Assembly: GCF_014192375.1 (NCBI RefSeq)
Contig: NZ_JACHXV010000003.1
Coordinates: 310,001-374,000, forward strand
Source of the DNA: Endobacter medicaginis
Lineage (GTDB): Bacteria > Pseudomonadota > Alphaproteobacteria > Acetobacterales > Acetobacteraceae
Length of the DNA stretch: 64,000 nt
Reading direction: 5' to 3'
Under the pieces are notes generated by a model. That model searched no databases. It saw nothing but the letters and a program-made list of their open reading frames with translations, and was not told the DNA's origin. The position numbers were made by a program, and so were the translations under genes. This document shows, piece by piece, positions 23,637 to 41,331 of this stretch (positions are counted from its first letter, which is position 1; each line of letters starts with the position of its first letter).

Positions 23637-24017
23637 ATGGCCGATCTGTCCAGGCTTGTTGAAGAACTGTCGACCCTCACCGTCCTCGAGGCGGCCGAGC
23701 TGTCGAAGCTGCTCGAGGAGAAGTGGGGCGTTTCCGCCGCCGCGCCGGTGGCCGTTGCCGCCGCCCCGGCCGGTGGTGGCGCCGCCGCCGCCCCCGTCGA
23801 GGAGCAGACCGAGTTCACCGTGATCCTCGCCGCTGCCGGCGAGAAGAAGATCAACGTGATCAAGGAAATCCGCACCATCACCGGCCTTGGCCTGAAGGAA
23901 GCCAAGGACCTGGTCGAGGGCGCGCCGAAGACCGTCAAGGAAGGCGTGAACAAGGACGAGGCCGCCAAGCTGAAGAAGCAGCTCGAAGAGCAGGGCGCCA
24001 CCGTCGAGGTGAAGTGA
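23637..24017 (+). CDS. rplL: 50S ribosomal protein L7/L12
   Basis: L12 dimers form the flexible stalk that recruits translation factors. The 126-residue protein has the N-terminal dimerisation domain ([20 protein letters not shown]), an Ala/Gly/Pro hinge at about residues 38-58, and the C-terminal factor-binding domain ([36 protein letters not shown]). The 80-bp gap after rplJ holds an imperfect hairpin at 23579-23600 (GCAAGTTCG with CGGACTTGC). That hairpin could be an RNA processing or translation-boosting site, as L12 must be made in excess over L10. Confidence 0.98.
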   Translation: MADLSRLVEELSTLTVLEAAELSKLLEEKWGVSAAAPVAVAAAPAGGGAAAAPVEEQTEFTVILAAAGEKKINVIKEIRTITGLGLKEAKDLVEGAPKTVKEGVNKDEAAKLKKQLEEQGATVEVK

Positions 24018-24252
24018 TTGCCGCCCGGGCCGCGTGTCCGATGAGGATGCGCGGCGCGGGGGTCTGAGGTGACGAGGGTGGGAATCGGGTTCCGGTTCCC
24101 ACCCTCTCGCCCGTTTGACGGAAGAGCCGCCCCGAGGATCGGGCGGTTGTTCTGTCTGACGGGGCAGGGCGGCCGGGGACGGCTGCGCCGCGGCGAGTGT
24201 CGCGGCTGATGGGCGCGGGGGCGAGACCGCGCCGGGGATATTGGGGGCATAG
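24018..24252 (+). promoter_or_regulatory. rplL-rpoB intergenic region with two hairpins (attenuator-like)
   Basis: The 235-bp gap has no gene. Hairpin one pairs 24074-24084 with 24096-24106 perfectly (GAGGGTGGGAA/TTCCCACCCTC). Hairpin two pairs 24127-24135 with 24139-24146 with one bulged C and is followed by TTGTTCT, a weak T-run. In enteric bacteria this position holds an attenuator that lowers rpoBC transcription relative to ribosomal proteins, and the same job is plausible here. No promoter for rpoB was recognised. Confidence 0.5.
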
Positions 24253-28437
<4,185 letters not shown>

Positions 28438-28445
28438 CGGCAATC

Positions 28446-28473
28446 ACCCCCGCGCCGATTGGGGCGCGGGGGT
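28446..28473 (+). terminator. Hairpin between rpoB and rpoC
   Basis: ACCCCCGCGCC (28446-28456) pairs perfectly with 28463-28473 around the loop GATTGG, starting eight bases after the rpoB stop. Only TT follows, so it is more likely an RNA processing, pausing or stabilising structure than a full terminator. The rest of the 117-bp gap holds the rpoC ribosome site and nothing else recognisable. Confidence 0.5.
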
Positions 28474-28554
28474 TGAAGCCTTGGTTCGCAATGACGAATT
28501 TTATGTGTTCCGCCGCTTTGGGCGAAGTGGTGGGGACCGCGGGGGTATCGACGC

Positions 28555-32745
<4,191 letters not shown>

Positions 32746-32751
32746 GTGAGG

Positions 32752-32910
32752 GCGGGGGCACTGCCCCCGCACCCCCGACAAAGGGCTTGCCCTTTGCAAA
32801 CAAGTCAGGAAAGGCGCCGGCGAGGTCTCCCTCGCCGGCGCCTTTTCTGTGAAAATCGGGTTCGCAGAAGGCAAGCCCTTTGCCGGCGTGCGGGGGCGGC
32901 GCCTCTGCCA
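32752..32910. repeat. Paired inverted double-hairpin repeats (copies D and E) around the rpoC terminator
   Basis: Copy D (32752-32799) contains GCGGGGGCA/TGCCCCCGC and CAAAGGGC-TT-GCCCTTTG hairpins. Copy E (about 32863-32905) is the partner in opposite orientation: GCAGAAGGCAAGCCCTTTGC, then GTGCGGGGGCGGCGCC. Between them lies a 20-bp hairpin (32806-32849). The arrangement, inverted copies on either side of a long hairpin, is repeated at 53803-53966. Confidence 0.7.
32806..32849 (+). terminator. Strong terminator-like hairpin after rpoC
   Basis: Twenty-base arms (32806-32825 and 32830-32849) pair with a single G-T, around the loop TCTC. The core is GGCGCCGGCGAGG with its complement, followed by TTTTCTGT. 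It is the strongest terminator in this part of the window and closes the rplKAJL-rpoBC transcription unit. Confidence 0.8.
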
Positions 32911-32930
32911 TGTTTGCGCTGTCAATATGC

Positions 32931-32959
32931 TTGACTCTGCGTTGGTCCGCTCGTAGGTT
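32931..32959 (+). promoter_or_regulatory. Sigma70-type promoter of the rpsL (str) operon
   Basis: TTGACT at 32931-32936 and TAGGTT at 32954-32959 are 17 bp apart. The bases directly after the -10 element, CCGCGCCCT, are identical to those after the rpsM promoter -10. Such a G+C-rich discriminator is a mark of promoters reduced by ppGpp in the stringent response. Confidence 0.7.
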
Positions 32960-33195
32960 CCGCGCCCTTAGCTGACCTCGGCGATTTTCGTCGCGGGGGC
33001 CGCTGGATGCAGCACCGGAGCGTGCGGCGCCGCGGAGAATCGGGGCTTGTTTCCGAATCGCCGCCTAGGCCGTGCGCAGTTGGAATGTCCGCAAGGGCCG
33101 GTCGTCCCGGTTCGGGCGGGTTTTTGCTGCATCGAGTGGGTCTTTGCCGCGGCGGTCGGGCGAGGCGGAACGTTTTAGGATTGGGACAGGGGCGT
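32960..33195 (+). promoter_or_regulatory. rpsL 5' leader
   Basis: The ~230-nt leader has no ORF with a good ribosome site. It contains a small stem near 33103-33117 (GTCCCG-GTT-CGGGC) followed by GGG and TTTTT at 33121-33125, which resembles a weak attenuator. No other structure is clear. Together with the repeats and terminator upstream, it accounts for the whole 450-bp gap between rpoC and rpsL. Confidence 0.4.
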
Positions 33196-33567
33196 ATGCC
33201 GACCATCAACCAGCTGATCGCGAACGGGCGCGAGCCTGCCGCCAAGCGCAACAAGGTTCCGGCCCTCCAGGGGTGCCCCCAGAAGCGCGGCGTGTGCACG
33301 CGCGTCTACACCGTCACCCCGAAGAAGCCGAACTCCGCCCTGCGTAAGGTCGCCAAGGTGCGCCTGACCAACGGTCACGAGGTGGTCAGCTACATCCCCG
33401 GCGAGGGTCACAACCTCCAGGAGCACTCCGTGGTGCTGATCCGTGGCGGTCGCGTGAAGGACCTTCCGGGCGTTCGCTACCACATCCTGCGCGGCGTGCT
33501 CGACACGCAGGGCATCGCCAAGCGTCGTAAGCGCCGTTCGCTCTACGGCGCGAAGCGTCCGAAGTAA
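33196..33567 (+). CDS. rpsL: 30S ribosomal protein S12
   Basis: S12 lies at the decoding site and controls accuracy. The 123-residue protein starts [14 protein letters not shown]; the frame is open earlier, but the ATG at 33196 gives the canonical N-terminus, with GGGACAGGGG just upstream. The streptomycin-related loop [11 protein letters not shown] (Lys43-Lys44) is of the sensitive type, and [20 protein letters not shown] with the second resistance site is also wild type. It is the first gene of the str cluster, 15 bases before rpsG. Confidence 0.98.
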   Translation: MPTINQLIANGREPAAKRNKVPALQGCPQKRGVCTRVYTVTPKKPNSALRKVAKVRLTNGHEVVSYIPGEGHNLQEHSVVLIRGGRVKDLPGVRYHILRGVLDTQGIAKRRKRRSLYGAKRPK

Positions 33568-33582
33568 GAAGAGGACCAGGGC

Positions 33583-34059
33583 ATGAGTCGCCGCCGCCGC
33601 GCCGTCAAGCGCGAGATCCTGCCGGACGCCAAGTTCGGTGACATCGTCATCACGCGCTTCATGAATGCGCTGATGTATGACGGTAAGAAGTCCACGGCCG
33701 AAGGCATCGTCTACGGTGCGCTCGACACGCTGCGCAAGCGCGGCGGGGCGACGGCCGATCCGGTGCGCATGTTCCATGAGGCACTGGAGAACGTGAAGCC
33801 GGCCGTCGAGGTGCGTTCGCGCCGCGTCGGTGGCGCGACCTACCAGGTGCCGGTCGAGGTTCGCACCGAGCGCCGTCAGGCGCTGGCGATCCGCTGGCTG
33901 ATCGACGCCTCGCGCAAGCGTGGCGAGAACACGATGCAGGACCGCCTGTCGAACGAGCTTCTGGACGCGGTGAACAACCGTGGCACCGCCGTCAAGAAGC
34001 GCGAGGACACGCACCGCATGGCTGAGGCCAACAAGGCCTTCAGCCACTACCGCTGGTAA
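33583..34059 (+). CDS. rpsG: 30S ribosomal protein S7
   Basis: S7 starts assembly of the 30S head and contacts the E-site tRNA. In E. coli it represses the str operon. The 158-residue protein shows [19 protein letters not shown] at the N-terminus, the [20 protein letters not shown] motif and the C-terminal [31 protein letters not shown] precedes the ATG. Its TAA stop codon lies in the loop of a small hairpin that is repeated 26 bases further on. The gene normally next in line, fusA, is missing. Confidence 0.98.
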   Translation: MSRRRRAVKREILPDAKFGDIVITRFMNALMYDGKKSTAEGIVYGALDTLRKRGGATADPVRMFHEALENVKPAVEVRSRRVGGATYQVPVEVRTERRQALAIRWLIDASRKRGENTMQDRLSNELLDAVNNRGTAVKKREDTHRMAEANKAFSHYRW

Positions 34060-34099
34060 CAGCGGGCGCTTGCCACCGCTGGCAACAGCGGGCGCTTGG
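34049..34099 (+). repeat. Two tandem GNRA-tetraloop hairpins after rpsG
   Basis: Two copies of a 26-base unit overlap the end of rpsG. Copy one folds as CCGCTG-GTAA-CAGCGG (34050-34065); copy two as CCGCTG-GCAA-CAGCGG (34076-34091). The stems are identical, and the only loop difference (T to C) keeps the GNRA tetraloop consensus. The GTAA loop contains the rpsG stop codon. Both are followed by GCGCTTG. They fill the gap where fusA is normally found. Confidence 0.65.
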
Positions 34100-34158
34100 T
34101 AGACTAGAGAAACTTCAACCGCGATCCCCGGCGACAGACCGGGTAACGGAGCACAACG

Positions 34159-35349
<1,191 letters not shown>

Positions 35350-35358
35350 CGCTTCGAA

Positions 35359-35431
35359 GGTCCGGGCCGGGACGAACAGTCCCGATCCGGACCGGGCATC
35401 GTATGTCGGCGCGTCATGAGGGCGCGCCGAC
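35359..35431 (+). terminator. Two hairpins between tuf and rpsJ
   Basis: Hairpin one pairs 35359-35373 with 35379-35393 (GGTCCGG.../...CCGGACC) with two weak positions in the middle and loop GAACA. Hairpin two pairs GTCGGCGCG (35405-35413) with CGCGCCGAC (35423-35431). A T-run (GGGTTTTTT) ends at about 35462, just before rpsJ. The region is either a terminator plus leader for the S10 cluster or the target of L4 autoregulation. No promoter was recognised. Confidence 0.5.
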
Positions 35432-35470
35432 CTCTGGATCGCCAATCTGTTCCTGGGTTTTTTCGAGATA

Positions 35471-35779
35471 ATGGACAACCAGAACATCCGCATTCGCCTG
35501 AGGGCGTACGATCACCGCGTGCTCGACAACAGCACGAAGGAGATCGTCAACACCGCGAAGCGTACGGGTGCGCGGGTGCGCGGGCCGATCCCGCTGCCGA
35601 CGCATATCGAGCGTTTCACCGTCAACCGCTCTCCGCATGTGGACAAGAAGAGCCGCGAGCAGTTCGAGATCCGGACGCATCGCCGCCTGCTCGACATCGT
35701 TGAGCCGACCCCGCAGACCGTGGACGCTCTCATGAAGCTCGACCTCGCCTCTGGCGTGGACGTCGAGATCAAGATCTGA
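35471..35779 (+). CDS. rpsJ: 30S ribosomal protein S10
   Basis: S10 is a 30S head protein and, as NusE, a partner of NusB in transcription antitermination. The 102-residue product matches the family length, with [60 protein letters not shown] and [16 protein letters not shown]. It opens the S10 cluster; rplC follows after 12 bases. A T-rich stretch precedes the start instead of a textbook ribosome site, suggesting moderate initiation or dependence on the leader. Confidence 0.98.
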   Translation: MDNQNIRIRLRAYDHRVLDNSTKEIVNTAKRTGARVRGPIPLPTHIERFTVNRSPHVDKKSREQFEIRTHRRLLDIVEPTPQTVDALMKLDLASGVDVEIKI

Positions 35780-35791
35780 GGCCCGGGAATC

Positions 35792-36469
35792 ATGCGCACA
35801 GGATTGATTGCCAAGAAGCTGGGCATGACCCGGCTGTTCAAGGACGACGGCACCCACGTGCCGGTCACCGTCCTGCATCTCGACGAGCTGCAGGTGGTCG
35901 ACACCCGCACCGTCGAGCGTGATGGCTACACCGCCGTCCAGCTCGGCTCGGGCAAGGCCAAGGTGAAGAACGTCAGCAAGCCGAACCGTGGCCATTTCGC
36001 CCGCGTGAAGGTGGAGCCGAAGAAGAACCTGCGCGAGTTCCGCGTGTCGGAAGACGCGCTGCTCGAGCCGGGTGCGACGCTGTCGGCGGCGCATTTCGTG
36101 GTCGGCCAGAAGATCGACGTCACCGGCACCTCCAAGGGCAAGGGTTTTGCCGGCGGCATGAAGCGCTGGAACTTCGCCGGTCTCGAGGCGAGCCACGGCG
36201 TGTCGATCTCGCACCGTTCGCTCGGTTCGACCGGTAACCGCCAGGACCCGGGCAAGACCTTCAAGAACAAGAAGATGGCCGGTCATCTCGGTGGCGAGCG
36301 GATCACCACGCTGAACCTCGAGGTCGCGGCGGTGGACGTGGAGAAGGGTCTCATCATGGTGCGCGGCGCGGTGCCGGGCTCCAAGGGTGAGCTGGTCGAG
36401 GTGCGCGACGCGATCAAGCGCGCCCGTCATGCCGATGCGCCGTTCCCGGCAGCTTTGGTCGGGGCGTGA
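35792..36469 (+). CDS. rplC: 50S ribosomal protein L3
   Basis: L3 is an early assembly protein whose loop reaches the peptidyl transferase centre. The 225-residue protein shows [20 protein letters not shown] at the start, [20 protein letters not shown] and [20 protein letters not shown] around the central extension, and [17 protein letters not shown] near the C-terminus. The Gln methylated by PrmB in other bacteria falls in GNRQDPGK. It is followed by rplD with five bases between stop and start. Confidence 0.98.
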   Translation: MRTGLIAKKLGMTRLFKDDGTHVPVTVLHLDELQVVDTRTVERDGYTAVQLGSGKAKVKNVSKPNRGHFARVKVEPKKNLREFRVSEDALLEPGATLSAAHFVVGQKIDVTGTSKGKGFAGGMKRWNFAGLEASHGVSISHRSLGSTGNRQDPGKTFKNKKMAGHLGGERITTLNLEVAAVDVEKGLIMVRGAVPGSKGELVEVRDAIKRARHADAPFPAALVGA

Positions 36470-36474
36470 GGACA

Positions 36475-37095
36475 ATGGCAATGGAAGTCGAAATCAAGAC
36501 CCTCGACAATGGCAGCGCCGGCACCGCCGAGCTGCCCGAGGCGATCTTCGGGGCCGCTCCGCGCAGCGACATCATGGCGCGCGTGGTGCACTGGCAGCTT
36601 GCGCGTCGCCGCGCCGGCACGCACCGCACCAAGGGTATGGGCGAGGTGTCCGGCACGACCAAGAAGCCGTATCGCCAGAAGGGCACCGGCAATGCCCGCC
36701 AGGGCTCGCTGCGCGCGCCGCAGTTCCGCACCGGCGGTGTGGTGCATGGTCCGGTCGTCCGCGATCATGGCTATGACCTGCCCAAGAAGATCCGCCGCCT
36801 CGGCCTGATCAGCGCGCTCAGCCAGAAGGCGGCCGAGGGCAAGCTGGTGGTGCTCGAGACCGCGTCGGGTGCGACGAAGTCTGCAGCACTCGCCAAGCAA
36901 CTCAAGGTGCTGGGCTGGAACTCGGCGCTGATCGTCGACCGTGCGGTCGATGAGGGTTTCCTGCGTGCGGCGCGCAACCTGCCGCGCATCGACGTGCTGC
37001 CGACCGTGGGCGCGAATGTCTATGACATCCTCAACCACGACGTGCTGGCGATCACCCGCGAGGGGCTCGAAGGCCTGAAGGAGCGCCTGGCATGA
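36475..37095 (+). CDS. rplD: 50S ribosomal protein L4
   Basis: L4 lines the peptide exit tunnel and, in gammaproteobacteria, represses the S10 operon. The 206-residue protein starts at the ATG at 36475, with GAGG just upstream; an in-frame GTG at 36466 is less likely because it overlaps rplC. Recognisable parts are [40 protein letters not shown] (the tunnel loop) and [20 protein letters not shown]. Its stop overlaps the rplW start (ATGA). Confidence 0.97.
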   Translation: MAMEVEIKTLDNGSAGTAELPEAIFGAAPRSDIMARVVHWQLARRRAGTHRTKGMGEVSGTTKKPYRQKGTGNARQGSLRAPQFRTGGVVHGPVVRDHGYDLPKKIRRLGLISALSQKAAEGKLVVLETASGATKSAALAKQLKVLGWNSALIVDRAVDEGFLRAARNLPRIDVLPTVGANVYDILNHDVLAITREGLEGLKERLA

Positions 37096-37427
37096 CCAAC
37101 ATTCTCGCCATCCGCCGCAAGGCGGAAAAGCTGCCGCGCGAGGCGATGTATGACATCGTGCGCGCGCCGGTGATCACCGAGAAGGCGACGATGCTGTCCG
37201 AGAAGAACCAGGTGGTCTTCAAGGTGGCGATCGATGCTTCCAAGCCCGAGATCAAGGCCGCCGTCGAGGGGCTGTTCGGGGTGAAGGTCGTCGGCGTCAA
37301 CACGCTGGTGCAGAAGGGCAAGACGAAGCGGTTCCGCGGCCGTCCGGGTCAGCGTTCCGACGTCAAGAAGGCGTTCGTGCAGCTTGCGGAAGGTCAGTCC
37401 ATCGACCTGACCGCGAAGCTGTCCTGA
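37092..37427 (+). CDS. rplW: 50S ribosomal protein L23
   Basis: L23 sits at the tunnel exit and docks trigger factor and SRP. The 111-residue product has an N-terminal extension ([17 protein letters not shown]) before the conserved [20 protein letters not shown], then [20 protein letters not shown] and [20 protein letters not shown]. The ATG overlaps the rplD stop by four bases, so the two are probably coupled. rplB follows after 13 bases. Confidence 0.97.
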   Translation: MTNILAIRRKAEKLPREAMYDIVRAPVITEKATMLSEKNQVVFKVAIDASKPEIKAAVEGLFGVKVVGVNTLVQKGKTKRFRGRPGQRSDVKKAFVQLAEGQSIDLTAKLS

Positions 37428-37440
37428 GAGGTCGCGACAG

Positions 37441-38271
37441 ATGGCATTGAAGCACTTTAAGCCCGTCACGGCGAGCCTTCGCGGCACCGTCCTGATCGAC
37501 CGCAGCGAGCTGTGGAAGGGCAAGCCCGTCAAGACGCTGACCGAGGGCAAGAGCCACTCGGGCGGCCGCAACAACCACGGCCGCACCACGGTGCGGTTCC
37601 GGGGCGGCGGGCACAAGCAGACCTATCGCTATGTCGACTTCAAGCGTCGCAAGTTCGACGTCGTCGGCACCGTGCAGCGTCTGGAGTACGATCCGAACCG
37701 CACCGCGTTCATCGCGCTGGTGAAGTATGCCGATGGCGAGCTCGCCTACATCCTGGCCCCGCAGCGCCTTCGCGCCGGCGATCAGGTGGTGGCCGGTGCG
37801 CGCGTCGACATCAAGCCGGGCAACGCGATGCCGCTCTCGGCGATCCCGGTCGGCACCATCGTGCACAACATCGAGCTCAAGGCCGGTGCCGGTGGCAAGG
37901 TCGCACGTTCGGCGGGCACGTATTGCCAGCTGGTCGGCAAGGATGCCGGTTATGCGCAGGTCAAGCTGCAGTCCGGTGAGCTCCGCGTGGTGCGCGGCGA
38001 GTGCATGGCGACGGTTGGCGCGGTCTCGAACCCCGACAACATGAACCAGCACATCGGCAAGGCCGGGCGTTCGCGCTGGCTGGGTCGGCGTCCGCACAAC
38101 CGCGGTGTGGTGATGAACCCGGTCGATCACCCGCATGGTGGTGGCGAGGGCCGCACCTCGGGTGGCCGTCATCCGGTCACGCCCTGGGGCAAGCCGACCA
38201 AGGGCTACAAGACGCGCGTCAACAAGCGCACCGACAAGCTGATCATCCGTCGCCGCAAGAGCGGCAAGTAA
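37441..38271 (+). CDS. rplB: 50S ribosomal protein L2
   Basis: L2 is essential for subunit association and peptide bond formation. The 276-residue protein matches family length. The functionally important C-terminal motif [17 protein letters not shown] with its conserved His is intact, as are [20 protein letters not shown] and [20 protein letters not shown]. It lies in the standard S10 order between rplW and rpsS, with a GAGAGG ribosome site. Confidence 0.99.
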   Translation: MALKHFKPVTASLRGTVLIDRSELWKGKPVKTLTEGKSHSGGRNNHGRTTVRFRGGGHKQTYRYVDFKRRKFDVVGTVQRLEYDPNRTAFIALVKYADGELAYILAPQRLRAGDQVVAGARVDIKPGNAMPLSAIPVGTIVHNIELKAGAGGKVARSAGTYCQLVGKDAGYAQVKLQSGELRVVRGECMATVGAVSNPDNMNQHIGKAGRSRWLGRRPHNRGVVMNPVDHPHGGGEGRTSGGRHPVTPWGKPTKGYKTRVNKRTDKLIIRRRKSGK

Positions 38272-38286
38272 GAAGGGGCAGTCAAG

Positions 38287-38565
38287 ATGGCACGTTCCGT
38301 CTGGAAGGGCCCGTTCGTGGACGGGTATCTGCTGAACAAGGCCGAGGCGTCACGGGCGTCGGGCCGCAACGAGATCATCAAGATCTGGTCGCGTCGCTCG
38401 ACGATCCTGCCGCAGTTCGTCGGCCTGACGTTCGGTGTCTATAACGGGCACAAGTTCCTGCCCGTTCAGGTCAACGAGAACATGGTCGGCCACAAGTTCG
38501 GCGAGTTCTCCCCGACGCGGACCTTCACCGGTCATTCGTCGGACAAGAAGGCGAAGCGGGGCTGA
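38287..38565 (+). CDS. rpsS: 30S ribosomal protein S19
   Basis: S19 binds 16S rRNA in the 30S head and forms intersubunit bridges. The 92-residue protein shows [60 protein letters not shown] and [29 protein letters not shown] precedes the ATG. rplV begins two bases after its stop. Confidence 0.98.
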   Translation: MARSVWKGPFVDGYLLNKAEASRASGRNEIIKIWSRRSTILPQFVGLTFGVYNGHKFLPVQVNENMVGHKFGEFSPTRTFTGHSSDKKAKRG

Positions 38566-38566
38566 C

Positions 38567-38995
38567 ATGAGCAAGCCGAAACATCCGCGCGCGCTCGCTG
38601 AGACGGAGGCGCAGGCGATCGCGTCGAACATCCGCATCAGCCCGCGCAAGCTGAACCTGGTGGCGGGTCTGATCCGCAACAAGCCGGCCTCCGACGCCGT
38701 CGCCACGCTGACGTTCTCGAAGCGCCGCATCGCCCAGCAGGTCCGCAAGACCCTCGAAAGCGCGATCGCGAACGCCGAGAACAACCATCAGCTCGATGTC
38801 GACCAGCTGGTCGTCACCCGGGCCGAGGTCGGCAAGTCGATCGTGATGCGTCGCTTCCATGCCCGTGGTCGCGGCCGTGCGTCGCGCGTCGAGAAATGGT
38901 TCAGCCACCTCAAGATCGTGGTCGCCGAGCGCGCCCCCGAGGAAGAGGCGCCGAAGGCCAAGCGTACCCGTTCATCCGAGCAAGAGGCGGCCTGA
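38567..38995 (+). CDS. rplV: 50S ribosomal protein L22
   Basis: L22 spans the large subunit, and its beta-hairpin lines the exit tunnel at the macrolide site. The 142-residue protein is longer than the 110-residue E. coli form because of an N-terminal stretch ([16 protein letters not shown]) and an acidic, then basic, tail ([20 protein letters not shown]). The conserved part reads [20 protein letters not shown] to [20 protein letters not shown]. The ATG at 38567 follows the rpsS stop by one base; upstream codons in frame overlap rpsS. Confidence 0.97.
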   Translation: MSKPKHPRALAETEAQAIASNIRISPRKLNLVAGLIRNKPASDAVATLTFSKRRIAQQVRKTLESAIANAENNHQLDVDQLVVTRAEVGKSIVMRRFHARGRGRASRVEKWFSHLKIVVAERAPEEEAPKAKRTRSSEQEAA

Positions 38996-38998
38996 ACC

Positions 38999-39676
38999 AT
39001 GGGTCACAAAGTCAATCCGATCGGGCTCCGGCTCGGCATCAACCGGACCTGGGACAGCCGCTGGTTCGCCGATACCGACTATGCGCGTCTGCTGCATGAG
39101 GACATCAAGCTGCGTGCGCATCTGCGCCGTCGCCTCAGTGGCGCGGGCGTGTCGCGCGTGGTGATCGAGCGTCCGGCGAAGAAGCCGCGCGTGACGATCT
39201 ATGCCGCGCGTCCCGGCGTGGTGATCGGCAAGAAGGGTGGCGACATCGAGGTGCTGCGGAAGGATCTCGCCCGTATGGCGAAGTCCGAGGTGGCGCTGAA
39301 CATCGTCGAGATCCGCAAGCCCGAGATCGACGCGACCCTGGTCGCCGAGAACATCGCCCAGCAGCTCGAGCGTCGCGTGGCCTTCCGTCGTGCGATGAAG
39401 CGTGCGGTGCAGTCGGCGATGCGTCTGGGCGCGCAGGGCATCCGGATCAACTGCAGCGGTCGTCTCGGCGGTGCCGAGATCGCCCGCATCGAGTGGTATC
39501 GCGAGGGGCGGGTGCCGCTGCACACGCTGCGCGCCGATATCGATTACGGGGTTGCGACCGCGAAGACCACCTACGGCACCTGCGGTGTCAAGGTGTGGAT
39601 CTTCAAGGGCGAGATCCTGGCCCACGACCCGCTGGCGCAGGATCGCCGTGCGGCAGAGCAGGCGCCGCAGCGCTGA
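38999..39676 (+). CDS. rpsC: 30S ribosomal protein S3
   Basis: S3 guards the mRNA entry channel and has helicase-like function. The 225-residue protein starts [20 protein letters not shown] and has the KH domain with [19 protein letters not shown] (GxxG loop) and the C-terminal domain with [20 protein letters not shown] and [16 protein letters not shown]. It begins three bases after the rplV stop; the GCGGCC before the ATG gives no strong ribosome site, suggesting coupling. Confidence 0.98.
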   Translation: MGHKVNPIGLRLGINRTWDSRWFADTDYARLLHEDIKLRAHLRRRLSGAGVSRVVIERPAKKPRVTIYAARPGVVIGKKGGDIEVLRKDLARMAKSEVALNIVEIRKPEIDATLVAENIAQQLERRVAFRRAMKRAVQSAMRLGAQGIRINCSGRLGGAEIARIEWYREGRVPLHTLRADIDYGVATAKTTYGTCGVKVWIFKGEILAHDPLAQDRRAAEQAPQR

Positions 39677-39701
39677 TCTCTGACGCTTAAGGAACAAGAA
39701 A

Positions 39702-40118
39702 ATGCTCTCTCCTAAGCGGACCAAGTACCGCAAGGCCCACAAGGGTCGGATCCACGGATTGGCCAAGGGCGGCACGACGCTGAATTTCGGCGCGTTCGGC
39801 CTCAAGGCACTCGAGCCGGAGCGGGTCACCGCTCGCCAGATCGAGGCCGCCCGCCGCGCGATCACGCGTGCCATGAAGCGCGCTGGTCGTGTGTGGATCC
39901 GGATTTTTCCGGACGTTCCCGTCTCCACCAAGCCTGCCGAGGTCCGCATGGGCTCCGGCAAGGGCTCGCCCGAGTTCTGGGTGGCGCGCGTGAAGCCGGG
40001 CCGCATCATGTTCGAGATCGAGGGCGTGCCGCCCGAGGTTGCCAAGGAAGCCTTGGAACTCGGTGCCGCGAAGCTGCCGATCAAGACCAAGTTCATCACC
40101 CGAGTGGGAGAGGCCTGA
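39702..40118 (+). CDS. rplP: 50S ribosomal protein L16
   Basis: L16 helps place tRNA in the A site. The 138-residue product matches the family: [60 protein letters not shown] and [30 protein letters not shown] precedes the ATG. The gene order rpsC-rplP-rpmC-rpsQ is the standard S10 ending. rpmC begins one base after its stop. Confidence 0.98.
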   Translation: MLSPKRTKYRKAHKGRIHGLAKGGTTLNFGAFGLKALEPERVTARQIEAARRAITRAMKRAGRVWIRIFPDVPVSTKPAEVRMGSGKGSPEFWVARVKPGRIMFEIEGVPPEVAKEALELGAAKLPIKTKFITRVGEA

Positions 40119-40119
40119 G

Positions 40120-40335
40120 ATGGCGAAGGCGACCAAGCCGGCCGACATCCGCGCCAAGTCCGCGGATGAGCTGAAGACGATGCTGCTCGACCTCAAGCGC
40201 GAGCAGTTCAACCTGCGCTTCCAGCGGGCCACCGGCCAGGCTGAAGGCACCAGCCGTTCGCGCGAGGTCCGTCGCGACATCGCGCGGGTGAAGACGATCA
40301 TTGCCGAGACGGGTGTCTCGGCCTCGAAGTCCTGA
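40120..40335 (+). CDS. rpmC: 50S ribosomal protein L29
   Basis: L29 is a small two-helix protein by the tunnel exit. The 71-residue product reads [20 protein letters not shown] and contains the conserved [19 protein letters not shown] and [14 protein letters not shown]. The ATG at 40120 lies one base after the rplP stop and is preceded by GGGAGAGG; the longer frame from 40039 overlaps rplP. Confidence 0.96.
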   Translation: MAKATKPADIRAKSADELKTMLLDLKREQFNLRFQRATGQAEGTSRSREVRRDIARVKTIIAETGVSASKS

Positions 40336-40348
40336 AGGAGTAGGGGCG

Positions 40349-40621
40349 ATGCCGAAGCGCGTCCTGACCGGACGGGTGACGTCCGACAAGATGGACAAGA
40401 CCGTGACGGTGCTTGTCGATCGGCGGGTCATTCATCCGCTGTACAAGAAGTTCATCCGCCGCTCGAAGAAGTATGCGGCGCATGACGAGCTGAACGAATG
40501 CAAGGTTGGCGACACGGTGCGCATCGTCGAGTGCCCGCCGATCTCCAAGCGCAAGACCTGGACGGTCGTCGCGCGCAACGGGAGCGATCTCGGTGCGGCC
40601 GCGGCTCCGGCCTCGGTCTGA
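40349..40621 (+). CDS. rpsQ: 30S ribosomal protein S17
   Basis: S17 binds the 5' domain of 16S rRNA early in assembly. The 90-residue protein shows [60 protein letters not shown] and [12 protein letters not shown], and then a short Ala-rich tail. AAGGAG lies upstream of the ATG at 40349; the frame from 40301 runs through the rpmC end and is not used. It is the last gene of the S10 part, followed by rplN after 11 bases. Confidence 0.97.
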   Translation: MPKRVLTGRVTSDKMDKTVTVLVDRRVIHPLYKKFIRRSKKYAAHDELNECKVGDTVRIVECPPISKRKTWTVVARNGSDLGAAAAPASV

Positions 40622-40632
40622 GGGGATAAGAG

Positions 40633-41001
40633 ATGATTCATCCCGAGACCAACCTGGACGTCGCCGACAACAGCGGCGCGCGTCGGGTGCAGTGCATCAA
40701 GGTGCTGGGCGGCTCCAAGCGGAAGACCGCCTCGGTCGGCGACGTCATCGTCGTGTCCGTCAAGGAAGCGATCCCCCGCGGCAAGGTGAAGAAGGGCGAC
40801 GTCCATCAGGCCGTCATCGTCCGCACCGCGGCCGCCGTGCGCCGCGCCGATGGCAGTGCGATCCGCTTCGACCGCAACGCGGCCGTGCTGATCAACAAGC
40901 AGCAGGAGCCGATCGGCACCCGCATCTTCGGCCCGGTCGTTCGTGAACTGCGCGCGCGCAAGTTCATGAAGATCATTTCTCTCGCGCCCGAGGTGCTGTG
41001 A
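40633..41001 (+). CDS. rplN: 50S ribosomal protein L14
   Basis: L14 contacts the 30S subunit and is the binding site of the silencing factor RsfS. The 122-residue product is full length with [60 protein letters not shown] and [20 protein letters not shown]. It opens the spc part of the cluster without a visible separate promoter. The stop TGA shares its last base with the rplX ATG. Confidence 0.98.
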   Translation: MIHPETNLDVADNSGARRVQCIKVLGGSKRKTASVGDVIVVSVKEAIPRGKVKKGDVHQAVIVRTAAAVRRADGSAIRFDRNAAVLINKQQEPIGTRIFGPVVRELRARKFMKIISLAPEVL

Positions 41002-41321
41002 TGGCCGCTCGTATTCGCAAGGGCGACACCGTCGTCGTCACCACCGGTTCGGACCGTGGCAAGCAGGGCGAGGTGCTCAGCGTCTCGCCGAAGGACAACC
41101 GCGCCGTCGTGCGCGGCGTCAAGATCGCCAAGCGCCACACCAAGCCGCGCGGCATGGGTGAGCCTGGCGGCATCGTCGAGCGCGAGGCCGCGATCGACCT
41201 GTCGAACCTGGCCCTCGTCGATCCGAAGAGCGGCAAGCCGACCAAGGTCGGGTTCCGCGTGCTCGAGGATGGCCGCAAGGTCCGCGTCGCGCGTGCGACC
41301 GGCGAGATCATCGAGAGCTGA
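41001..41321 (+). CDS. rplX: 50S ribosomal protein L24
   Basis: L24 is an assembly initiator of the large subunit. The 106-residue product has the KOW motif near the N-terminus ([20 protein letters not shown]), followed by [19 protein letters not shown] and [20 protein letters not shown]. The ATG at 41001 overlaps the rplN stop by one base (TGATG), so it is coupled; a GTG three bases earlier is possible. Confidence 0.97.
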   Translation: MAARIRKGDTVVVTTGSDRGKQGEVLSVSPKDNRAVVRGVKIAKRHTKPRGMGEPGGIVEREAAIDLSNLALVDPKSGKPTKVGFRVLEDGRKVRVARATGEIIES

Positions 41322-41331
41322 GGGGGCTGTC

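Noticed and set aside
34060..34158. A separate tuf promoter in the rpsG-tuf gap
   Set aside because: No -35/-10 pair with acceptable match and spacing was found; tuf probably reads from the rpsL promoter.
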